Origin: Polytrichum commune
Lineage: Eukaryota; Streptophyta; Polytrichopsida; Polytrichales; Polytrichaceae
Reading direction: 5' to 3'
Assembly (NCBI GenBank): GCA_950295325.1
Contig: OX485806.1
Location: 34,908,001 to 34,968,000, forward strand
Length of the DNA: 60,000 bases
The translations under genes and the position numbers were made by a program. Positions 1 through 9,979 of this stretch are shown here, piece after piece (the first letter of the stretch is position 1; each line of letters opens with the position of its first letter). The notes below the pieces were generated by a model. That model was given only the letters and a program-made list of their open reading frames with translations, was not told the DNA's origin and ran no database searches.

Positions 1-1173
1 CAATCCTAGTATAAAGCCTGTAGGTTGGATTTGATGAAACCGAGCGACCCTATTGGTTGAAATTCTTAGAGTTTGGGTTGGCCCCAAGTACAAAGTGGGC
101 CATCTTTATATTTTAAAAGGCACATGACAATTTAGATGGACAATGGGAGCATAAGAAAGAAGAGCCATAAAAAAAAAGGAAGCACTTTGTGGGGGTTATT
201 AGGAACATGTTCACAACATCTACCGTCATGTAGGTGAAAATGTTGATTTTTGTAAAAAGTTCAGGAACTACTACTTTAAACCAAATTAACACCTAAATCA
301 AAGTCAAAGACCCCAAATTAGACTACTAAATTAACTATCTATAATGAATAAACAAATTATATTAAAAAACATAATTTTTATTGCACCTTGGATGGTAGAT
401 GTTGGGAAACAAAATCCATGACTATTGTTGGCTTCATCGGTGTTGGTTAGGAAATAACCTTGGGTCCTCTATTGAGCAAAGGAGAAACTCCATTGCCAAG
501 AATCATAGCATGGTGTTCACAAGACAATTCAACTGGTACATAGAAGCAAAAGGAATTCGGTGGCCCACCCAACAAAATATAGAAGTGGTCCCCGCCTAAG
601 TTAACGAAGGAAGCGATTGGCTCCCAACCTCAACTATTAGAATCTTGGAATGTTCCAAAGTTCGTACATATTGGCTCGTTGTCTACTTTGTGCTTGGTAA
701 TTTTGTCCTTTCATAAGTAATAAGCACTTTTTGAATGAGACAAAGAACATAAAGGGTCAACCATGGTTCTAGGACACCTTTTGTGCTCGAACATGGTTTT
801 AGCCTTGTTATATGTTCCTATGTATGTTACTTCTTTCAAGGCTTCTATCAAATAGCAAGAGAAATAGGGATATATAGAAATAGGGATGAGGCTATGACGT
901 GTACATAACAACATTGTTAGGCCACTTTGGGACACACATTAATATACATGAAAGTGGTATATGTTATATGTTTCTGAAGAACTTCATTTCTATAGCATTA
1001 TAAGGAGATTAACACCCGTTCATAGCTTGATTGCAAGATTAAATGGTAGCTATCAACAAATTCTTTTATGATAACTAATGATTGTTTAGTTTTTTCTATT
1101 TCAATATTGATGAAGTTTTCTTCATGTAATGAAACCCATATTTCAATATTTAAGTGCCAATCTATTCAATTAA
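1..1173. other. AT-rich intergenic stretch, no gene recognised
   Basis: I see only short open frames without recognisable motifs in this AT-rich DNA. Nothing here resembles a tRNA or rRNA. Confidence 0.4.
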
Positions 1174-1329
1174 CATCGTAACATTATTCATATTCATAAC
1201 AATGTTATGTAGGACTGACAATATTCTACATAATATTCTTCATGTACAGACTGAATGTAGGAATTCATATTACATGGAATAATGTCAGTCCCACATAACA
1301 TTGTTATGGACGTGAATAATGTTATGATG
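1174..1329. repeat. Hairpin repeat with 46-bp inverted arms (MITE-like)
   Basis: The left arm (1174-1219) and right arm (1284-1329) are inverted copies of each other with about five mismatches over 46 bp, around a 64-nt loop. Both arms contain the core AACATTATTCA and its complement. No target-site duplication is obvious. It could be a small foldback MITE or a decayed hairpin locus. Confidence 0.6.
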
Positions 1330-2147
1330 GAGTGTATCCACTTGTCTAGTTAAAATATTTGAATCTTAGATTGTCAAATTTTAAAATTTTCAGTTGTTTT
1401 AGCCCAATAATGGCTTATCAATTACAACATGTTGCTCCCTTGGTTTTAAAAAAAATGGGCATTTCATTTATGATGTTGCAATTATCATCACTTACTAAGT
1501 TAATCACTTAATTCCAATTACTAAGTTAACTCACTTCATTCCAATTTTACCTTAATGCTTGTTGTGACACTACACTAAACATCTTGCAGTTATTGGTGCC
1601 AACTACATTCTTTACGTTAAATGCTATGAAATACACTACAAATGAGGACACCTACACTAAAAACAACGAGGATACATGTGGATGCACACTATATTCCAAC
1701 CCACAATACATAAAATTGGAGGTTTACATTGTAAGTTACAATTTTCATATTGGATAAAAACTAGTGTGCAGTTAAGAGACTTCCAACAAAGTGAGATCCA
1801 ATTCATATCCATCCTACATGAGGCATTACAAATCTAAGATGTGCCTATTTCAATTATTTTCCAACAATAAAAATTCAACTCAATAGAATTTACATAAGTT
1901 TTGGTATTTTACGAAATAATATAGCGACCATCAAAGGTGCCTAGGTAGGATGGGTATGTGAAGAGATTGATGCAAAATAATCCCCTTTGAGTATAAGCTT
2001 CCACGCTATTTTAATGTGTGATTGTGTATATTGTGGGCCACACTATAGTGCAACAAAGGGTAAGTCACACTATCCTAAGTGTGTCCACAATATTTACCAT
2101 AAACAATGTAAGGAAAATGTGCCTAATTTAGCTACATATATTATTTG
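1330..2147. other. Intergenic stretch, nothing recognised
   Basis: Low-complexity AT-rich sequence without a gene, long repeat or RNA that I could recognise. Confidence 0.35.
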
Positions 2148-2440
2148 GACATCTATATTTGAGTGGTATGTAGTCAGGTGTGACTCCAAGAACATATAGC
2201 AAAAAGACATGTGTTGAAAAGAGATTGGATTACATGCTCAAAATATGCAACCATTATAGGCTCAACAATCAACATGCTTGGGGATACACATGTCACCATT
2301 TAATGTGCATACAAAAATTTACTCAGATAACATATAAGCTATTCATATTTGCTTTGGAAATTACCAGGAAGAGGCTACAACCTAAATTTGGATTTGCTAA
2401 GCATCCATACTAAACACGTGTTTCATATCTTAGGAGAAGT
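2148..2440. repeat. Dispersed repeat family A, copy 1
   Basis: This block recurs at about 49132-49465 inside intron 12 of the histidine kinase, and more weakly at about 21485-21615. Shared segments include CATCTATATTTGAGTGGT near the start and TTGGATTTGCTAA plus CGTGTTTCATATC near the end. The copies differ by many substitutions and indels, so they are old. Class unknown; a decayed transposon fragment is the simplest reading. Confidence 0.55.
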
Positions 2441-2483
2441 TTGCTATTGTGGAAAGTGACCATTTAAGACCCATTGACCCTAA

Positions 2484-2817
2484 GGCCACTTCACACATGA
2501 GCCAAGGGCCGTGACAATGTAATTGTGAGGGCCCTTGACTCTCATCCAAAGGCCGTACCACTCACATGGTATGTTGGGATTTGCGTCAAGCCTACCTCTT
2601 GGAGGTGGGCCTAACGTAGTTTGTGGTAGACCGTGAAACATTCTCTAAAGTATGCAATATGGGAATCCATGTAGACTTTCATCCATGATAACTTTTTGGG
2701 TCATGTGGCCTCTACCTTCTAGTGTGCAGTGAACTTGAATGGTGAGGCCTTTTCAGCCAACAAGAGATCTTAGCATGCAATGGTCTTGGGCCTTCAATCT
2801 TGTGTGTGCAGTGGCCC
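2484..2817. mobile_element. Tourist/Harbinger-like MITE, copy 1
   Basis: It starts GGCCACTTCACACATGAG and ends TGTGTGCAGTGGCCC, an imperfect terminal inverted repeat. The interior is shared with the neighbouring copies at 2995-3305 and 3312-4089. It has no coding capacity. The flanks are TAA and TTA, compatible with the TTA/TAA target preference of PIF/Harbinger elements, but they are not an exact direct duplication. Confidence 0.55.
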
Positions 2818-2994
2818 TTACAGAGGTGTCACATGACATGTCACGAAGACCACTCTAAAATTAACAAGGGACACCAATTCTAATCCCACACTAAGTTTGA
2901 AGTTTAGTGTACTACTGAATAATTAGAACATAAACGTCTAGGGAATTTCTGTAACCCCTACATAAGATTCAAAGTATTTGGTGGGTCATGACAC

Positions 2995-3305
2995 TAAGGA
3001 CCACTTCACACACGAGCCAAGGGCCGTGACCATGTATTTGTGAGGGCCCTTGACTCTCCTCCAAAGGCCATACCAACTATCTAAGGCCCTTGACTTTGAC
3101 ATGGTATGTTGGAATTTGCATTAAGCTTGCCTCTTGGAGGTGGGCTTAACGCAAATTCCAGCAAATCATGTAACATTATTCGTAGTTTGCCATGTAGGAA
3201 TCCTTTGTATACTTTCCATCCATGATAGTTTCTTTGGGCCCTTAGGCCTTCGCCTTCTCATATGAAGTGAATTTGGACGGTCTCGGCCTTTTCAACCAAT
3301 GAGAA
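2995..3305. mobile_element. Same MITE family, copy 2, right end truncated
   Basis: The left end AAGGACCACTTCACAC and about 300 bp of interior match copy 1, including the block around CTCTTGGAGGTGGGC. The right end is lost where it meets copy 3 at the segment GAGAAATCTTA. This is consistent with copy 3 having inserted into copy 2. Confidence 0.5.
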
Positions 3306-3311
3306 ATCTTA

Positions 3312-4089
3312 GGGCCACTTCACACACAAGATTGAAGGCCCGTGACCATTGCAATCAATCTAAGAGCTCTCATTGGTGGAAAGGGCGGAGACCATCCAAG
3401 TTCACTTCACACATGAAGGTGAAGACCTTAAGATCCAAAGAAGACTTCATGGATGAAAAGTCTACATGGAGTCCTACATGGCGGACTATGGATAAGGTTT
3501 CATGGTCTGCCGGAATTTTCGTGAGGCCCACCTCCAAGAGGTGGGCTTGATGCAAATTCCTAGAGACCATGATTTTTTAAATATTTTTTCCAACAAGATA
3601 GATTTCAAGACATTTTGCAGGGCAATTTCAAAACAAAATCCATGATAGACAAACACCACCAAGTAATTCTCTCAAATTGATGAAGTTTGAGACATATTAT
3701 ACTAAACCAAATCCTCCCCAAGAGGTGGGCATGATGCAAATTCCGGGAGACCATGATTTTTTAAATATTTTTTCCGACAAGATAGATTTCAGGACATATT
3801 ACAGGGCAGATTCCAGAACAAATTCTAGGATAGACAAACACCACCAAGTAATTCTCTCAAATTGATGAAGTTTGAAACATATTATACTAAACCAACTCCT
3901 CCCTTTCTTTTCCGCCAACAAAATATGCAATGGTCCCGCATAATGATCCATTCTCACTGCACACTATGCTTGAGGGCCCATGACTAAATAAAACGGCTTA
4001 CCCAACACCCATGGTACAGCCTTTGGATGAGAGTCAAGGGACCTCACCATTACAAGGTCACGGCTCTTGGCTCATGTGTGAAGTGGCCC
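3312..4089. mobile_element. Same MITE family, inverted copy 3 flanked by TTA
   Basis: The ends GGGCCACTTCACAC and GTGTGAAGTGGCCC form a terminal inverted repeat, and TTA flanks both sides exactly (3309-3311 and 4090-4092), the 3-bp duplication typical of PIF/Harbinger-type insertions. The element runs opposite to copies 1 and 2. It is enlarged by a direct duplication of about 180 bp (about 3561-3717 and 3738-3897, both containing CCATGATTTTTTAAATAT). It is non-coding. Confidence 0.6.
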
Positions 4090-4092
4090 TTA

Positions 4093-4495
4093 GACGTGGT
4101 CCTTGTTATAAGTAGGAAATTACGGTAAGCTGTATTACTGTAGGTAATTCCCGTAAGTTGGGCTTCGATTTGGAAGGCACCTTTATTAAAGGAAGAGTCC
4201 AAGCCTACAAGTTCTAGAAAGAATAGGTTTATAAATATATAAGCACATACTTGAAGTCCCATCTATATGGCTGACACTTGGCAAGCTCCGAGGGGACCAC
4301 ACCTGCATGGCCTTTGGTGCCACGTGTCATATCCACTCCACTTGCCCGGATGCCTAATTCTGGGGTGGACATTACAGCCCCTTCTGGGCCCCTCCCCCAC
4401 CCGGTGAAACACCGGGTGGTCCCTGGTCTATTTGATACTAGGATTATTTTTAAATAGTTCCATAACTTGAAGTTTAATTCCTCCCATTATATGAA
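4093..4495. other. Short spacer with a GC-rich hairpin
   Basis: There is no gene here. A perfect 10-bp stem (CCACCCGGTG at 4397-4406, CACCGGGTGG at 4410-4419, loop AAA) lies about 90 bp upstream of the LINE insertion site. Whether it is an end of an older element or chance is not clear. Confidence 0.4.
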
Positions 4496-4509
4496 TATAG
4501 TAACTTAAA
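4496..4509. repeat. Target-site duplication of the LINE, left copy
   Basis: TATAGTAACTTAAA (14 bp) is repeated exactly at 19093-19106, directly after the LINE's TATC tail. This pair fixes the element boundaries. The right copy could share a few bases with the tail because TAT also occurs in the tail. Confidence 0.85.
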
Positions 4510-4525
4510 GGACGTTGAGAGGGCG

Positions 4526-7500
4526 ATGTGCACCGCAGCCGCCGCACCGCAGCGCCGAAGGGCGACTGTCTTGAGCATTGACACAACCCACCATCGCCGC
4601 CCCACAGCAACCAGACAGGATAACAAACATCGAAGACACAACTCGGAGAAGGAGACCAACAACTTCGCGGATAACAAACACCGAAGACACAACTCGGAGA
4701 AGAAGACCAACAACTTCGCGGAGGCGAACAACACAACACATTCAAGATGTAGGAGAACAACAGAGCGTCTCTTTCAACAAAAAGTCCTCTTTATTTCAAT
4801 AGTGTTATGCACACTTGAGCATGCTAAACCTACAACTACTCTCCGCTACGCTTCTTTCTCCTCCGCCGCCACAGGTTTGCTATGGGAGACTACTCCACCG
4901 CAAGAGCAGAAGACCCTGCCACTCCCGAACTCCACCGCGTCCTGGTATGGATGCCGCCACCGCAGGAAAGACTTCCCCAAAACGCTGCCGACTGCAACAA
5001 CCAGCCCCTCCTTCCCACACAAAGCACACACACTAGCATCAAACAACAATACACTCATTCACAGGTACTACACAAACCCTATCTCAAACCCTCCTTGCTG
5101 CTCTACACAATCTCTCATTTCGAAACTCCCACACACAACACCCATACAATGGATAACCACACTCGGAACTCGGATACACACACACAGACACCACCACACA
5201 AGTTACACAAAATGCATACAACACACCGCACGTACCAGTGGCCACCGCCGCCAGCTCTCCTCCAGCTCGCACATACACCTCCACAGCAACGCACGAAACG
5301 GACCTCCATCAAACCTCCTATCTACCTATCAGCCCCCCTCCCCGACGCCCTTACCCAACACACTCCTGACGAAGGCACGACATCCACATCGAATACACAA
5401 AGACACACAGAAGCCCTCCCACACCACACAACCACACATAACCCACCTAGATAACCCTTGCAGCAACCCGAGGACACCAAACCATCACACCCACCCCAGA
5501 AAACCACTCTGCCACCCACCCTCTGAAACTGTTGATTCGCATCACCAACCTTCTACGCCACCTGAGCACGTCTCATCGCCGCGAATCTACACTGCCACCC
5601 TTGCCAGCATCAACACCCAGCGAACACACAACCTCACAACCTCCACTCGCACTCCCTTACTGCAAAACACCCCCCAACCCCTGTCAGCACCTGGCCCATG
5701 CCCACACAGCCTTACTGAAGCCACACAACCCTTCTCCCTACCACACAATACCCACCTCTCGCCCATATCCTCCACACAAACCCGCTCACAACACCCACCT
5801 TACACAAAACCTACACACACAGAGAGCATCAAAAAACCCAAATGTCAGCCACAAAAAACCCTTACCTCCAGAGGTCGCATACACAACAGGGTCAGTTACG
5901 GCATTACATCAGCTCTGCCCTCGAAAACCACTCCTCCGGTCTTCCCAGCAAAACAAAGCCCCGGCCTCTTCTACTCAAGTGCAGACAGCCCTAACGCTAT
6001 ACAGCCAACCCATACCCATAGATCCTCAACTACACCCTTTCCTCCCTACACACAACAAACTCACCAAAACAACCTACACACAACTCTAATAACACCACTC
6101 CCACACATAATAGTCTCAACCAAAATCATACCAGCCTATACGCACACACTTACACGCTACACCACAAGCACGACGCCCCAGTCACTCTCAGGAAAACGCC
6201 AACCGACCATTACTCCACAAATTCCAAACGGCACACACACCTGCCCGCCCTCTCATACACGACTCCAGCCTCTCCCCAAAAGATGCCATCAGCTAGCCGC
6301 CACTACTCCTCCAAACGACACACTAACCTGCACGATCGTCTACACTCAACCCCAGCTATTACCCACCGAACGACAACAACCAATCAATACACACCTAGCA
6401 ACAGACTTACCCGCATGCAAGACCTTATATTCTAGACCTCGGTCATCTCTCGCAGAAACCCAACAACTAGCTCATATGCCACCAATTACCGCTCCCCACA
6501 CATGCATGATCTATCACCCTCGGCCCAAGCTATCATTCAGAGAACGACAACAGATTATTACGCCACCACCAAACGACGCCCTCACCAGCACGATCTCCTG
6601 CAATCGCCCTCAGCCACCACCGAAAGAACACCCACAGCTAATTAACTCACAACCAGCCAAAGACCCACACACATTCATGACTTCATACACCCAATCTAAG
6701 ACCCCTCTCAGAGAACCCCAGCAAATACTCAAATTACCACCAATTATCGCCCCTCACACCTGTACGCTCTCCCACAATCGGCCTAGGTCTATGCTCAGAG
6801 AACGACAACAACGAACCACCATGCAATCAACATTCGACCTACACATACACACGATCTCCTACATTTCTTCTCCACCATCCAGAGCACGCCGTCAGCCAGT
6901 TAATGCACCACCCCCAAACGACTTACGCAATTGCACACTCTCCTGCAGTCGAGAGCGCACATCACTACTTAATCTCCAGACCCACAGGCTCAAGACCTCA
7001 CAAGCCTCATCCCTGAGGCTCATTCTCTCACACAGTCCCCACCTCTTCCCTACTGCCCCCCACTCTCCTCTCCTGCTCACTCTCTCCCACCCCTCACACC
7101 CTCTCACCAACTCCCATCTTCCCCCAACCACACCGATCCATCGCCTCCTGAGCCAGAACTCTCGCCCCTGCATCCGCCACCCTCAACCTCAACCAGCACC
7201 AACTCTCAGAGGGCCACCTGCACAGGCCACACACTCGATCAGCTCACCGCCCCTCAACAGCCTCGGAAGTACCAGCAACCATCCCGACCACAGCAGTTCC
7301 AATCACTACGCATCCGGACACAACAACTACACACATAGTCATTCAAAACCAACCCACCAGGTAAGATTCCCATCCCTACATGCAACTCGTTCTTTTTTCA
7401 CCCCTACTCCATGCAACACTATTCTCACAACCATTCTGTCTTCCCCCAGATTCATCCAGAAAAACCCAAAAACACTAGACATCAACATTCGACCGCCATC

Positions 7501-9979
7501 CACCAATCCCCCGCAGCCATCTCGACATCTTCCCGACCCACAGCACACAACACGTCAACCTCAACTCCCAGCAAGCAACATCAGAGGCCCCCGAAGTCCT
7601 TCTGTCTCACGAAGATCACCAGCATTCCACCCCCCAGGCATTCAACAACAAAGGCTTCCCGTTTTCACAGCACCAGCAACCCACACCCCCCGACTCTCGC
7701 CTCCGAATTCAGCCTCAGGCAGACCCTCCGCTCCACCCACCCGACCCAGCTCCACTCTGACCAACGCCTACAAGGATCTCCGACTCCCAGTAGCCCGACA
7801 ATTCACAGCCCACATTCCCAACGCTCCAGAGACAGACTCTAACGACTCCCAACGGTCCCACTTCGAACTCCCATTTCAAGCAACAGGAGCCCCCCAAGAC
7901 CAGCTACAGAGAGCCAACCCTACTCACCTGTCACCAGCCTATACAATGCAGCCGACTCATGAGATAGACAATCAGTACATGGCATTTAGAAATCAAATCC
8001 AAGTTCCGTCGCCCATGACACGTCAAGGTTCACATCGAAATGACACCAATGCGGATGAAGACTTGGACATGGACGCACAACTCGAGAACGTCTCCCCCGA
8101 AAGAGGAGGAAGTTCTCTTCAAGCCTCACTGGAGAGGCACTCGATTCATGCCGCCCAATCATCTCAAAAATCCGTCCACATCGCCGACAACACTCCACCA
8201 ACGTCACAATACCGCAACCCACGGATCGGAGACATTTCGGAAAGCCAAAGCACTAAGAGAAGGAAAGCGGAGGATTACTCGGCCACATCCACACCACGTG
8301 ACTCAAGTAAGCACACTACACTTTCCAAACGTACATCCACGTTGGGCATTGACATGCTTAGCCAAATGTGGCTCGGATTTCAAATGCATGAGGCACTTCT
8401 CATCCAAAGGGGTAAGAGCATTTTGAAGGAACTCCGAACGGATGAAGAATTCCTCGCCATTGGGACACCGCCATCCGAAATCAAGGAGTTCCGGTCTCTA
8501 CGGCACGCCTTCCCAAGGACACGACAAACTCTATACCCATCCGAGCGTCCGGACGCGGTACCAGGTCAACATCTCCACCTTACCCAAATTCCGAGGTATG
8601 AAACTATCTCACATGACTCCGGACTTACCGAGGGATTCCATATTACCATTCGGTTTGACGGTGCATACAAGCAACTTAGCCGGAAAGAAGTTAAAACAGC
8701 TTGTATGGATAGACTCAAACTTATGAACATACCCCTTGGTACTTCCTACTCCAACCCCGTAGATATAGGCATAAATACCGTTACACGGAACTGGGCTGGA
8801 TTTGTCAAAATTCATCTCCAAAACCCAAAGAGAGACGGTTTAGCTTTACTTAGAGGTGAGAGGGCCTTTGTCATGGCTATGGGAGATGAGGAAAGAATTA
8901 TAGGGAAGGTAGAAAAAGGATTTGAACTTATTACTAAGGCTCGCAACATGCGACTTCACCTTAAGGGTGAGGTACTTCGTGACCACTCGGCCACCGACAT
9001 ACTTAGAAGCATCATGCGAGATGCTTACTACGACGGCCGAGAAATTGAGATCCTTTCTCTCACAAAGTCCGACACCGACAAAGATTTTGCATTTATCACC
9101 TTGACCACCGAGGAGGCACGTGCGGACATCCTCAACAACGGACTCACTTACCACTCCGAACGACTCAAGGTTAGTGCCACAAAGGATAAAGGGATGGGTA
9201 ACCCTTCGGAGTTGCGGATTAGTACAACTCTCGTTGCAAATAATCTTCCGCAACAAGAGTCACAATCCACAATCACCAAATCGCTCAAGAAACTTTTCGG
9301 CGAGGATAACGTCACCGATATCACGTTTGGCTACCAACACAAACAAGAGGACGACAGGCAATCTGGATGGTGCCACATCCAGTGCCTTAACGCGGCCGTG
9401 TACACGGATTGGCTCCACAAATCCGTGTACATTTTTGGACGGCGAGTGGACTTTGTTCCACACAAAGGGAGTATCGACGGTTCCGCGCCAAACTCCACCG
9501 CCATACGCCTTGCTCAAGCCCCGGTGCGAGAGGTAATTGCTCAAAAAGCCTTAGCCATGAACAACCATGCCGCCACGACCCCACTAGTCTCGGAAACTTT
9601 TTTCAAAAAAGCTATGAAAAACCTCGTTGAGACTATGGACATCAAACTCAACACCCTCACCACTCACATTAATCAAAACACGGATGCACGAGTTGAAGCG
9701 TCCACGGAAACCTTAAAAACTCATGCGGCCAATATACATAACATTATGAGTGCGATGGCATCGGAGTTTCAACAATCCAACCATCGTATTCATAATATTA
9801 TGCAAACAATTGCTACTACCTTACCGGACCCCCCTATTCCCGCAAGACTTCCTCACATGCCGCATAACCCACTGGACGACACCAACACGGCACAGCTAGC
9901 ACCACCGGGATTCAACACCAGTCACTTCCGGAACTCTCCATCAAGTTACCACAAAGGCCCCAATTCTCAAAATGACTAG
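4526..9979 (+). CDS. LINE ORF1: RNA-binding protein with RRM folds (1817 aa)
   Basis: By family, ORF1 proteins coat the retrotransposon RNA and form the ribonucleoprotein. Residues 1 to about 1150 are Pro/Thr/His/Ser-rich and probably disordered. They begin with two near-identical 17-residue repeats and include many degenerate repeats around a PPNDxLxxCTxSxxRPxxxxxER pattern. A basic patch STKRRKAED near residue 1243 could be a nuclear signal. About 1365-1465 may be a first RRM-like fold. About 1471-1552 is RRM-like (KDFAFITL as RNP1), and about 1562-1652 is a clearer RRM (TLVANNLP as RNP2, SGWCHIQC as RNP1). About 1690-1765 is helical and may oligomerise. The ATG at 4526 is the first in frame, 16 nt from the element's 5' end; a later start remains possible. 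No other plus frame here stays open beyond 190 codons, which supports real coding of the biased region. Confidence 0.8.
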   Translation: MCTAAAAPQRRRATVLSIDTTHHRRPTATRQDNKHRRHNSEKETNNFADNKHRRHNSEKKTNNFAEANNTTHSRCRRTTERLFQQKVLFISIVLCTLEHAKPTTTLRYASFSSAATGLLWETTPPQEQKTLPLPNSTASWYGCRHRRKDFPKTLPTATTSPSFPHKAHTLASNNNTLIHRYYTNPISNPPCCSTQSLISKLPHTTPIQWITTLGTRIHTHRHHHTSYTKCIQHTARTSGHRRQLSSSSHIHLHSNARNGPPSNLLSTYQPPSPTPLPNTLLTKARHPHRIHKDTQKPSHTTQPHITHLDNPCSNPRTPNHHTHPRKPLCHPPSETVDSHHQPSTPPEHVSSPRIYTATLASINTQRTHNLTTSTRTPLLQNTPQPLSAPGPCPHSLTEATQPFSLPHNTHLSPISSTQTRSQHPPYTKPTHTESIKKPKCQPQKTLTSRGRIHNRVSYGITSALPSKTTPPVFPAKQSPGLFYSSADSPNAIQPTHTHRSSTTPFPPYTQQTHQNNLHTTLITPLPHIIVSTKIIPAYTHTLTRYTTSTTPQSLSGKRQPTITPQIPNGTHTCPPSHTRLQPLPKRCHQLAATTPPNDTLTCTIVYTQPQLLPTERQQPINTHLATDLPACKTLYSRPRSSLAETQQLAHMPPITAPHTCMIYHPRPKLSFRERQQIITPPPNDALTSTISCNRPQPPPKEHPQLINSQPAKDPHTFMTSYTQSKTPLREPQQILKLPPIIAPHTCTLSHNRPRSMLRERQQRTTMQSTFDLHIHTISYISSPPSRARRQPVNAPPPNDLRNCTLSCSRERTSLLNLQTHRLKTSQASSLRLILSHSPHLFPTAPHSPLLLTLSHPSHPLTNSHLPPTTPIHRLLSQNSRPCIRHPQPQPAPTLRGPPAQATHSISSPPLNSLGSTSNHPDHSSSNHYASGHNNYTHSHSKPTHQVRFPSLHATRSFFTPTPCNTILTTILSSPRFIQKNPKTLDINIRPPSTNPPQPSRHLPDPQHTTRQPQLPASNIRGPRSPSVSRRSPAFHPPGIQQQRLPVFTAPATHTPRLSPPNSASGRPSAPPTRPSSTLTNAYKDLRLPVARQFTAHIPNAPETDSNDSQRSHFELPFQATGAPQDQLQRANPTHLSPAYTMQPTHEIDNQYMAFRNQIQVPSPMTRQGSHRNDTNADEDLDMDAQLENVSPERGGSSLQASLERHSIHAAQSSQKSVHIADNTPPTSQYRNPRIGDISESQSTKRRKAEDYSATSTPRDSSKHTTLSKRTSTLGIDMLSQMWLGFQMHEALLIQRGKSILKELRTDEEFLAIGTPPSEIKEFRSLRHAFPRTRQTLYPSERPDAVPGQHLHLTQIPRYETISHDSGLTEGFHITIRFDGAYKQLSRKEVKTACMDRLKLMNIPLGTSYSNPVDIGINTVTRNWAGFVKIHLQNPKRDGLALLRGERAFVMAMGDEERIIGKVEKGFELITKARNMRLHLKGEVLRDHSATDILRSIMRDAYYDGREIEILSLTKSDTDKDFAFITLTTEEARADILNNGLTYHSERLKVSATKDKGMGNPSELRISTTLVANNLPQQESQSTITKSLKKLFGEDNVTDITFGYQHKQEDDRQSGWCHIQCLNAAVYTDWLHKSVYIFGRRVDFVPHKGSIDGSAPNSTAIRLAQAPVREVIAQKALAMNNHAATTPLVSETFFKKAMKNLVETMDIKLNTLTTHINQNTDARVEASTETLKTHAANIHNIMSAMASEFQQSNHRIHNIMQTIATTLPDPPIPARLPHMPHNPLDDTNTAQLAPPGFNTSHFRNSPSSYHKGPNSQND
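4618..4719 (+). repeat. 51-bp tandem duplication in ORF1
   Basis: Two adjacent 51-nt units (4618-4668 and 4669-4719) are nearly identical and encode two 17-residue repeats beginning DNKHRRHNSEK. The length is a multiple of three, so the frame is kept. Confidence 0.8.

Noticed and set aside
4428-4760. Minus-strand frames with Cys/Ser/Val-rich repeats (SPSCVF...)
   Set aside because: They are the complement of the 51-bp repeats in LINE ORF1; the repeat pattern is a shadow of the plus-strand frame.
4882-6089. Long alternative plus frames (185-190 codons) inside ORF1
   Set aside because: G-poor sequence has few TAG/TGA stops, so chance frames grow long; the 1817-codon frame covers them.
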